The translations under genes and the position numbers were made by a program. The notes under the pieces were generated by a model. It ran no database searches. It was not told where the DNA came from and saw only the letters and a program-made list of their open reading frames with translations. Positions 35,680-43,160 of a DNA stretch of 64,000 nucleotides are shown here, piece after piece. This DNA comes from Rugamonas rivuli (lineage in GTDB: Bacteria; Pseudomonadota; Gammaproteobacteria; Burkholderiales; Burkholderiaceae_D): assembly GCF_009380165.1 (NCBI RefSeq), contig NZ_WHUF01000002.1, positions 434,001 through 498,000 of the forward strand, given 5' to 3'. Positions within the stretch are counted from its first letter, which is position 1. Each line of letters begins with the position of its first letter.

Positions 35680-38550
35680 ACCCGGCGGCAGGGCTTCGCC
35701 CAGCATGCGCTTCTCGTCGGCCTGATCGAGCTGCACCACCTCGCGCACCATTGCGCTCCAGTTGGCGGGGGCGCCAATGGCGGCAAGGCGGCGCAGGATG
35801 TCAGCCCGCAGCGCTTCGCCGATATCGCGCGAACGGTCGCCAGTCATGCGCGCCAGATGGGCGGCGGCGAAACCGGCCGGTTCCACCTTCTTCCAATCCA
35901 GCGACAGGATGACGTCCAGCCATTGCTCGACGACGGCCGTCTCCACCACGTCATGCGCACTACCGTGGAAAGGCTGGCGCGCGCCGACCCGGCTCAGGCC
36001 CCACAGGAAGCGTGCTTGCGCCGCTTCGGCCTTGCCTGCGGCATCGGCGCCGCTGCGTGTTTTGTTGACGGCGGCTTTGGCTGCGGCCTTGGTCGCGGCC
36101 TGCAACTGGCCCAGCATCCACGCGCCGATTTCGGCCTTGTAGTTGCCGGGGATGCGTTCCAGCGAAGCGCCCAGGCGCAGCATGTCTTCCTCGCTGCCGT
36201 TGACCAGCGTGTGCGGACGGCGTCCACGTTCCTGGTCGTCGGCCTGCACGTTGAAGGCGAAATCGTCCAGCACGCGCAGCTGCGCTTCCACACTCAGGCC
36301 GCCGGCAACGCGGCGCCACAGCGTCCACCATTCTGCGCAGACCTGGCTGTCCTTGTGGTGCTGGGCGCCGGTATCGAACAGCGCCCACAACTGCTCGATG
36401 CGCCACTCGTCCAGCGTATAGCCGAAGCCTGGGCGCAGGCAGTAGCCGCTCAGGTTCAACCACGCGCGCTCATGTTCGGACGAGCGGCGGCGGCCTTTGG
36501 CGCGCTGAATCAACGCGTCGAACAAGCGGCGCAGCAACGGCGTTGCCCAGCTTTCGCGGCTGCCCAGCAGATGTTCAAGTTGCGTGCGTAACTGCTTCAC
36601 TTCCTTCACATCGACCTGCTGCGCGCGGCTGCCGAAGATGCGGTCTATTTTTCCGATGGCGGCGTCGAAGCCGGCGGGCATCGGCGCTTCCTGTGGCGCT
36701 GCGGTGTCGGTGTCGCCGTCGATGGCGGCGGCATCACCGCGCAGCTGGAACTCCAGCAGCCAGCGCTGCGCGCCTTCGATGGCGACGCAATGCACATCCA
36801 GCGTGCCGACTTCGCTTAGCGTGGCGGCCAGTTGTACAGGGATCTCCTTGCGCGCATCGGTGGCGCTGCTGTCGCGCAGGACGGTGGCGATAGGCGGTAG
36901 CTGGACGTATTCGTCGGGTTGCAGCTCGACCAGCTCGCCGGCTTGCGGCGCTGCCGCTTCGGCGATCGAGGAGGCCAGGTGGAAGCGCACCGGCCGTCCG
37001 ACGCGCAGCGCGAAGGTGCGGTCGGCCAGCAGGATTTCGCGGTTCTCCACGCTGCCTCGCGGCAGGATGCAGATGGCGCGGCGCGGCTTGTCAGGGCGTG
37101 CTTCGTCGTCGAGCAGCAGGAAGTAGCTGCGCGGCGAGCCGCCGCCGATCACCGGCGCTTGCCCCGCCTGGCCCAGTGCGTAGGCGACGCCGCCGCGCGC
37201 TACCGCTACATCGGGATTGTCGTTATGCAGAACGTTCAGGGCTTGTCCGCGCCAGTTGGCCAGCGAGGCCTCAAGCCGGCTGGCCAGAGCGACCGCGCGG
37301 AACACGCCGCCGTTGAGCAGCAGCGTGTCGGGAATGGGGATAGTGGTGCTGTCGTCGGCCGTCATGCCCAGCGCCTCGCGTGCCGCTGCCGCGTGCTGGC
37401 GCAGGAAGCTGGCAAGGTGGCGCGTGATCGCCGCATCGCTGGCGTAGGGCAGGCCGAACTCCACAATCGCGCCACGGCCGCGTCGTGCGGCTTCCTGCGT
37501 TTCATTCAAGGGGAAGAAGCCGTCCACCACCAGCTCCGCGACTTCATCACGCGTCAGGTCGGCGGAGCGCGAGCCGCCGATCAGGCGCGAGCCGGATCCG
37601 AGCAGCGTGACGGTGGTGCGATCCGGCGCGTCGGCCGCCAGCAGCAGTTCCTTGGCGGCCCGGCAGCGCTCCGCCAGTTGCGACAAGCGGCTGGCCGACA
37701 AGCGCGTCGGCGCCGCGCTATCTCCGGCCGTCGACGCCATACGCGCCTCGACCAGATGGGCCAACGCCAGGTCCATATTGTCGCCGCCCAGTATCAGGTG
37801 GTTGCCCACGCCGATGCGGCTGATCTGCGGCTGGCCATCGGCCATGTCAACTTTGATTAAACTGAAATCGGTAGTCCCGCCGCCGACATCGCAGATGAGC
37901 ACCAGGCGCGTATCCGTCAGGTCGGCGGCCAGCGTTGCGCGCTGGCGGTACAGCCAATCGTAGAAGGCCGCCTGCGGTTCCTCCAGCAAGCGCAGGCTGG
38001 CCAGGCCGGCCATGCGCGCCGCCTCCAGCGTCAGCGCACGCGCACCTTCGTCAAATGAAGCAGGTATCGTCAGCACCAGCTGCTGGTGCTCCAATGGATG
38101 CGCAGGGAAGCGCGCGTTCCACGCGGCGCGCACATGCGCCAGATATGAAGCGCTGGCCGCCACCGGCGACACCTTGGCCACATCGGCCTCCGCGCCCCAC
38201 GGCAGTATCGGCGCGGTGCGGTCCACATGCGGATGCGACAGCCAGCTCTTGGCGCTGGAAACCAGGCGCCCCGGCACCTGCGCTCCCAGCTTGCGCGCCA
38301 AACTGCCGACAACCTCCTGCGACAGGCCCGCCACATCCGCAGCAGGCCAAGGCAGTTGCAGATCGCCGTCCGCCAGTTCGCCCTGCGCGGGGTGATAGCG
38401 CAGGGACGGCAGCAGAGCGCCCGCAGCTACTTCGCCGGGCGCCACCAGCTGCTCGATCTCGAACAGCCGTATCTGCGCGCTGCCCGGCTCCGCGTAAGCC
38501 AGCACCGTATTGGTGGTGCCAAGGTCGATGCTGACGACGTATTGACTCAT
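35662..38550 (-). CDS. Hsp70-family protein with C-terminal DUF3731-type extension
   Basis: About 962 residues. The first ~600 are an actin-fold Hsp70 ATPase with phosphate loop IDLGTTNTVLAY, the second phosphate motif ICDVGGGTTDFSL and the adenosine segment LLNGGVFRA. The remaining ~350 residues are helical with no DnaK substrate lid (LRTQLEHLLGSRESW, LNLSGYCLRPGFGYTLDEWRIEQLW) and fit the DUF3731 extension found on such Hsp70 homologues. ATG 38550 is chosen because MSQYVVSIDLGTTNT is the normal opening. It is the third gene of a DUF2760-Hsp70-Hsp70 operon; its clients are unknown. Confidence 0.88.
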   Translation of the reverse strand: MSQYVVSIDLGTTNTVLAYAEPGSAQIRLFEIEQLVAPGEVAAGALLPSLRYHPAQGELADGDLQLPWPAADVAGLSQEVVGSLARKLGAQVPGRLVSSAKSWLSHPHVDRTAPILPWGAEADVAKVSPVAASASYLAHVRAAWNARFPAHPLEHQQLVLTIPASFDEGARALTLEAARMAGLASLRLLEEPQAAFYDWLYRQRATLAADLTDTRLVLICDVGGGTTDFSLIKVDMADGQPQISRIGVGNHLILGGDNMDLALAHLVEARMASTAGDSAAPTRLSASRLSQLAERCRAAKELLLAADAPDRTTVTLLGSGSRLIGGSRSADLTRDEVAELVVDGFFPLNETQEAARRGRGAIVEFGLPYASDAAITRHLASFLRQHAAAAREALGMTADDSTTIPIPDTLLLNGGVFRAVALASRLEASLANWRGQALNVLHNDNPDVAVARGGVAYALGQAGQAPVIGGGSPRSYFLLLDDEARPDKPRRAICILPRGSVENREILLADRTFALRVGRPVRFHLASSIAEAAAPQAGELVELQPDEYVQLPPIATVLRDSSATDARKEIPVQLAATLSEVGTLDVHCVAIEGAQRWLLEFQLRGDAAAIDGDTDTAAPQEAPMPAGFDAAIGKIDRIFGSRAQQVDVKEVKQLRTQLEHLLGSRESWATPLLRRLFDALIQRAKGRRRSSEHERAWLNLSGYCLRPGFGYTLDEWRIEQLWALFDTGAQHHKDSQVCAEWWTLWRRVAGGLSVEAQLRVLDDFAFNVQADDQERGRRPHTLVNGSEEDMLRLGASLERIPGNYKAEIGAWMLGQLQAATKAAAKAAVNKTRSGADAAGKAEAAQARFLWGLSRVGARQPFHGSAHDVVETAVVEQWLDVILSLDWKKVEPAGFAAAHLARMTGDRSRDIGEALRADILRRLAAIGAPANWSAMVREVVQLDQADEKRMLGEALPPGLKLIA

Positions 38551-38566
38551 GCTCAGGCAGCGATGC

Positions 38567-40417
38567 TTACGCTGCGCCGGTGCGCACGTCGAACTCCACC
38601 TTCCAGCGCTGGCCGTCGTTGGCCACTGCCAGCAGTTCCAGCGTGCCCGATTCGGTCGCCATCGCATGCAGGCGGACCTGCGCCACGTCACCGGCCAAGC
38701 GGCCTTCCGGCGACAGGGTCGCCTGGATCTCGTTCATCTCGATCAGCTCATCGGGACCCCAGAAATCCAGCAGGTCGCCGATCTGGTCCTGACGGCGCAC
38801 TGACGAACCGAAGAAGCGGAACTGCACAGGCTCGCCGACCACCAGGCCGAATTCCTGATTCGGCAATTCGATCTCGCTGCCTTCTTCCATGCCGAACGGC
38901 GCCACGCACAGCGCCTGGATAGGCGGCTCCATGCCTGGAATCGCCGGCATCGACGATTCGATCGCCACGTAGTAGGCACGCGCCGTGCCGCCGCGAATGC
39001 GTACGCCGCTGCCGCGACGCACGTACGAGTAGTAAGCCGCGCCGCGCGCCACGGCCAGGTCCAGGTCCGCGCCGCCGAGCATGCGCGCAGGCTCGGAGCC
39101 TTCCATGTACAGCCAGTCGTTGAGGGCGCCCATGACGCGCTGCGCCAGCAGCTCCGACTTGAACACGCCACCGTTGAACAGCACCGCCGTCGGATGCAGG
39201 AAGGTGGCGTCGGCATTTTGCTTGCCGGCGTAGCCTTCCAGTTCGCTGGTCGCGCCGACCTGGCGTGCCAGGAAGGCCGCCAGATGGCGCGTGATGCCCG
39301 CGTCCTGCGCATACGGCAGGCCAAGCTGCGTAAGGCCTGCGCGCGTGCGCACCGCCGGACGTGCCGACGCATCCACCTGCGGGAAGAAGCCGTCGAGGAT
39401 GAAGGTGGTGACTTCGTCGCGCGTCAGCTCGGTGCGGATCGAACCGCCGATCAGTTTCGAGCCACGGCTCGGCACCACGATAGGCCAGGTATCGACGCTG
39501 GCATCGGCCAGCAGTTTTTCCTTGGCGCTGCGGCAGCCGTAGGTCAGCGCGCGCATTTGCCATGCATCGAGCTGCGTGCCGTTGGCGGCCAGCTTGCGCG
39601 CCACCAGATGCGCAAGCGCCAGATCCATATTGTCGCCGCCGAGCAGAATGTGGTCGCCCACTGCGATGCGGTGCGGTTCCAGCACGCCGTCGCGTTCCAG
39701 CACGGCGATCAGCGAGAAGTCGCTGGTGCCGCCGCCTACGTCGACCACGAGGATGATGTCACCGGGCTTGACTTCCTTGCGCCAGCGGCCTTCGCTGCCC
39801 TGGATCCAGCTGTACAGGGCCGCTTGCGGCTCTTCCAGCAAGGTGAGGTTGGTGTAGCCGGCGGCGCGTGCCGCTTCGGCTGTCAGTTCGCGCGCGCCCG
39901 GGTCGAACGATGCGGGAATCGTCACCGTCACTGCCTGTTCGCCGAACGGCGCGTCAGGATAGGCTTGCTCCCATGCCTGGCGCAGATGCGTCAGATAGCG
40001 GGTCGATGCTTCCAGCGGCGAGACGCGCGTCACTTCTTCCGGCGCGTCGTTTGGCAGCAGGGCGGAACGGCGGTCGACGCCTGGATGGCTCAACCAGCTC
40101 TTGGCGCTAGAGACCAGGCGGATAGGAGTGGTGGCGCCACGGCTGCGCGCCATCTCGCCGGCCACGCCGGTTTGTTCCTGTTCGGATTGCGGCCATGGCA
40201 GGCTCAATTCGCCCGGCGCCAGTTCGTCCGCGTGCGGCAGGTAGAGGAAGGACGGCAGCAGCGGCAGGTCTTCCACCGTGCCCGGTGCGGTCAGCTGCGG
40301 AATGGCCAGCACGCCGTGCTGGGTTTTCTCGCCGTCGCTGGTGCCCAGGTCCACATAGGACAGCGCGCTGTGCGTGGTGCCAAGGTCGATGCCGATAGCG
40401 TAGCGTGGATCGCTCAT
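38567..40417 (-). CDS. Hsp70-family protein (DnaK-like ATPase, no lid)
   Basis: 616 residues. ATPase signatures are IGIDLGTTHSALSYVD, VVDVGGGTSDFSLIAV and VLFNGGVFKSE. After the ATPase comes a short beta domain (GGTARAYYVAIESSMPAIPGM ... ELPNQEFGLVVGEPVQFRFFGS). It is paralogous to the downstream Hsp70 but lacks that protein's extension. The start overlaps the DUF2760 stop by 4 nt, and 16 nt separate it from the next gene, so the three are coexpressed and likely act together. Confidence 0.88.
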   Translation of the reverse strand: MSDPRYAIGIDLGTTHSALSYVDLGTSDGEKTQHGVLAIPQLTAPGTVEDLPLLPSFLYLPHADELAPGELSLPWPQSEQEQTGVAGEMARSRGATTPIRLVSSAKSWLSHPGVDRRSALLPNDAPEEVTRVSPLEASTRYLTHLRQAWEQAYPDAPFGEQAVTVTIPASFDPGARELTAEAARAAGYTNLTLLEEPQAALYSWIQGSEGRWRKEVKPGDIILVVDVGGGTSDFSLIAVLERDGVLEPHRIAVGDHILLGGDNMDLALAHLVARKLAANGTQLDAWQMRALTYGCRSAKEKLLADASVDTWPIVVPSRGSKLIGGSIRTELTRDEVTTFILDGFFPQVDASARPAVRTRAGLTQLGLPYAQDAGITRHLAAFLARQVGATSELEGYAGKQNADATFLHPTAVLFNGGVFKSELLAQRVMGALNDWLYMEGSEPARMLGGADLDLAVARGAAYYSYVRRGSGVRIRGGTARAYYVAIESSMPAIPGMEPPIQALCVAPFGMEEGSEIELPNQEFGLVVGEPVQFRFFGSSVRRQDQIGDLLDFWGPDELIEMNEIQATLSPEGRLAGDVAQVRLHAMATESGTLELLAVANDGQRWKVEFDVRTGAA

Positions 40418-41001
40418 AACTCCACCTCCGCCGGCGCCAGGATGGCCGCGTCGTGTGCTTCGGCCAGTTTAGGCAGGCGCACGTTGGACGCGCGCCAGCC
40501 GCGATGGCTCAAGGCGCCGCGGAATGGCGCGCTGCCGACCACGTTGCCGGTCAGGCGCACGGCGCTGACGTCGAAGCCTTCTTCTAGCACGATGCGGCTG
40601 CCTTCGGCCTCGCTGCGCACCGCTTCGATGGTGAAGTGCTCGCGCAGCACTTTGCTGCAGCCTTCATGCACCACGCGCGCGGCGGCGCCGATATCGGCGT
40701 CGGAATAGGCGCTCAGGTTTTCTTGCGTGAAGTCGATCAGGCGCGCTTCGCGCTGGAACAGGCCAAGCAGCTGCAAGGCGGCATCCGGCGTGGCGACGCG
40801 CAGAGGCGTCGGCGCAGGCGCTGGAGCTGGTGCAGGTGCTGGAGCCGGCGCGGCGACAGGTGCGGCCACCGGTTGCGGCGCGTCGTCGATGCGCGTCAGG
40901 CGCGCTGCGTATTCGGCGTCGGACAGGGCGCGGAAGAACGCGCCGATCGCGATGGAAATCCGGCTAAAAAAAGACGGCAATGGTTGAGTCGAGTTGTTCA
41001 T
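40414..41001 (-). CDS. DUF2760 family protein
   Basis: 195 residues: an N-terminal amphipathic helix (FFSRISIAIGAFFRALSDAEYAARL), a low-complexity Ala-Pro linker near 60-70, and a conserved domain (ALQLLGLFQREARLIDFTQENLSAYSDADIGAAARVVHEGCSKVL ... FRGALSHRGWRASNVRLP). This is the DUF2760 family, known as a neighbour of Hsp70 pairs. Its role is unknown; an adaptor for the Hsp70s is an inference. ATG 41001 is chosen because the upstream in-frame extension is not conserved-looking. Confidence 0.85.
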   Translation of the reverse strand: MNNSTQPLPSFFSRISIAIGAFFRALSDAEYAARLTRIDDAPQPVAAPVAAPAPAPAPAPAPAPTPLRVATPDAALQLLGLFQREARLIDFTQENLSAYSDADIGAAARVVHEGCSKVLREHFTIEAVRSEAEGSRIVLEEGFDVSAVRLTGNVVGSAPFRGALSHRGWRASNVRLPKLAEAHDAAILAPAEVEL

Positions 41002-41198
41002 GTGTGTGCTCGTATTGGGTGAGCCGGGATACCGCATCGGCGGCATCCTGGCGATGCGTGGGTGGGGGCGCGCGTGGCGCGGGGAAAGTCCTTCCCCCGG
41101 AAGCCCGCATGATACCAGCTTGACCACGTTGTTCCCAAGACAGCAAGCCCGCGAGATTGATATTTCGCTTGATATCGCCATTTTTAGCGCCTAGAATA

Positions 41199-41214
41199 CT
41201 GTATATGTATACAG
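41199..41214 (+). promoter_or_regulatory. LexA (SOS) box
   Basis: CTGTATATGTATACAG, a 16-bp CTGT-N8-ACAG palindrome with AT-rich core, within TACTG...CAGTG. It lies 16 bases before the radical SAM start codon. This is very close to the proteobacterial LexA consensus. Confidence 0.85.
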
Positions 41215-41229
41215 TGGTTTGGTGCCGCG

Positions 41230-41508
41230 ATGTCCCACGATGAAAACAACCATGAACAAGTGATGCTGCCGCCGCCTTCGCTGAAGGCGCAAAAAGGCCG
41301 TGGCGCGGTGTCGAACCTCCAGGGCCGGTTCGAGGTCAACGCCCGCGTCGCCTACGACGACGGCTGGGAGCGCGAAGAGGAAGAAGCTTCCGCATTGAAG
41401 ACCGTGGTCACGGACGAATACTGCAAATCCATCCTCAGCCGCAACGCCTCGCCGGACTTGCCGTTCAGCGTATCGCTGAATCCGTACAGAGTTATTACCC
41501 CTTCCTAG
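41230..41508 (+). pseudogene. PA0069-family radical SAM protein, 5' fragment cut by island insertion
   Basis: 92 codons. The first ~88 match the N-terminus of the PA0069 family: KGRGAVSNLQGRFEVNARVAYDDGWE ... TDEYCKSILSRNASPDLPFSVSLNPYR. In intact members NPYR is followed at once by GCEHGC and the CxxxCxxC iron-sulfur motif. Here it runs into VITPS and a stop. All catalytic parts are absent, so the fragment cannot be a radical SAM enzyme. The break, near 41490-41496, is the left boundary of the foreign DNA. The rest of the gene should lie beyond the right edge of the window if the island inserted cleanly. Confidence 0.85.
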
Positions 41509-41604
41509 TCATCCATACTTCTCGCCTAAGATACCTTTTTTTTGGTTAAAACGATTGGCATGAGTGTGCAAACGGGAAACTGGCTCTTCCATATTACCCT
41601 GTCG

Positions 41605-41633
41605 TTGACATACAATGCGTGCCGAATTATGTA
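41605..41633 (+). promoter_or_regulatory. Possible sigma-70 promoter for the gmt operon
   Basis: A perfect -35 TTGACA (41605-41610), 17-bp spacer, weak -10 TATGTA (41628-41633), about 150 bases before the chosen gmtY start. The -10 is poor, so this is tentative. Confidence 0.35.
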
Positions 41634-41780
41634 CCGTAAGGTCATCGAGTTGCTCATTGATGAAATTGTTCGGTTCTACCTAGGTGGTTGGGTTATCGCA
41701 TTCTGAGATTGCACCTAGGTGCTGAGGCAGTCGCGGTGGCAAAAACCGTAGTCTGTTTTTGTCTTTCAGGGGCATTCGTT

Positions 41781-43160
41781 GTGGCTTTTGTTGTCGTTAG
41801 AGGGCAAGTCGTTAGTGACAACACTGGCGCCTCAGTAGAATTGCCAATAATTCTCTCGAAGGATGGGCCAATCCTACCTTTGATCGATTACTGCCTTACA
41901 GTCCGGCGCAGCCTTGCATGGCGTTTAAAGTTCGTCAGAGCCGTGAAGCTGTTTCTTGAATATCTGGAAGTGAATGCCGTTGAAGGCGAAGAAGATTGGC
42001 GCTTATTTCGCAACTTTGCGAATGCCCTTAGTCTTGGAACAGCTGATACTTTGACCGGCATCGATCCCGGTGGGCTTTACTGGAAGCGGATGCGGCCTGA
42101 GGATAGTAATTACATCATCACCTTACTCTCGGATTTCTTTGAATGGTTGGGCAGGGGTGAGAATCCGCGCGCACTCAAATTTAATCCGCAATACGCTGGC
42201 AATCAATATGATCAGAAGATTGATCAGCAAGCATATTTATACCGCCGTAATAGTGCGTTCCTAGGGCACACTTGGTCCGGAATGCCATCTCGTCCTGGGC
42301 GAGTTGTCCGTCGAGAACGTGAGTCTAAAGTCCCAATGGCGGAACCGCCAGCATTCCCAGAAGACCGCATTGAAGAGCTGCTGTTTAAGGGCTTTAAGGT
42401 TGCCGGTAGTTATAACTGGCGTGATATGGCCATCACTTGTTTACTACTAGGCGGAGGCCTACGGGTAAGTGAGCCGTTTCACCTTTACGTATCCGACGTT
42501 CAACCCCAATGGGATGATCCAGCGGTCGCGTTTGTCGCGATTCATCACCCATCAGATGGGTTTGCCCCAAATGATTGGAGGGGCTCTAACGGAAAACGCG
42601 GAACTAGGTCCGAATATCTAGCCGCTGAGTTTGGTTTGCGACCTCGGCACATCATTGGTGGTAAGCAGCATTCGGGTTGGAAGAATCCGGCTTTGGATGA
42701 CCGATGGTTCATGCAGGTCCACTGGTTCCCTAAAGAAAAATATGGGACTTTATTCCTCGACATTTGGAAGCGTTACCTCGAACAGCTGGTGCGCATTGAG
42801 CGATCTCATCCGTTTGCATGGGTAAATTTGAGCAGAGGAGATCCGGGGGGCATTTACACAATTTCTTCATATTGCAAGCATCTTCAACGCGCGGTCGAAC
42901 GGATTGGTCTCGAATATGGGAAGCGATATGGAACAACCGCGCATGGCCCTCGGCACGCGTTCGGACGACGCGCTCGTCAGGGTGGCGTAGGAGAAGTCAT
43001 CCTGCAGCATGCAATGCATCATTGCTCGCCAGAGAGCCAGAAGGTATATACACAGCCTGAACTGAGTGAGGTGACCTCTGCACTCGAACGTGCGGCTCAA
43101 AAGATAAGCACCAACCTTGCTCCCTTGTGTCCTTGGAGTGATCTCACAGAAGTAGTTTGA
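41781..43160 (+). CDS. gmtY: Tyrosine recombinase, GmtY-like
   Basis: About 459 residues. The C-terminal half has the tyrosine recombinase catalytic pattern: GGGLRVSEPFHL (first Arg), HGPRHAFG (His-x-x-Arg), then HCSPESQKVYTQ with the nucleophilic Tyr. The N-terminal part is a SAM-like core-binding region (LAWRLKFVRAVKLFLEYLEVN). Together with the two following genes it matches the first member of the Gamma-Mobile-Trio. GTG 41781 is chosen for the AGGGG 8 nt upstream; the frame is open from TTG 41688. The stop overlaps gmtZ by 4 nt. The nearest alternative is a Tn554-type TnpA. Confidence 0.75.
   Translation: MAFVVVRGQVVSDNTGASVELPIILSKDGPILPLIDYCLTVRRSLAWRLKFVRAVKLFLEYLEVNAVEGEEDWRLFRNFANALSLGTADTLTGIDPGGLYWKRMRPEDSNYIITLLSDFFEWLGRGENPRALKFNPQYAGNQYDQKIDQQAYLYRRNSAFLGHTWSGMPSRPGRVVRRERESKVPMAEPPAFPEDRIEELLFKGFKVAGSYNWRDMAITCLLLGGGLRVSEPFHLYVSDVQPQWDDPAVAFVAIHHPSDGFAPNDWRGSNGKRGTRSEYLAAEFGLRPRHIIGGKQHSGWKNPALDDRWFMQVHWFPKEKYGTLFLDIWKRYLEQLVRIERSHPFAWVNLSRGDPGGIYTISSYCKHLQRAVERIGLEYGKRYGTTAHGPRHAFGRRARQGGVGEVILQHAMHHCSPESQKVYTQPELSEVTSALERAAQKISTNLAPLCPWSDLTEVV

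Noticed and set aside
39194..40708. Plus-strand frame (504 codons) opposite the Hsp70 gene
   Set aside because: Shadow frame; the minus-strand Hsp70 motifs are unambiguous.
40806..40870. Short tandem repeat within the DUF2760 gene
   Set aside because: It encodes an Ala-Pro linker; ordinary low-complexity protein sequence, not a DNA repeat element.
41494..41520. Exact left attachment repeat of the island
   Set aside because: The break is clear at the protein level, but without the right end I cannot define a direct repeat.
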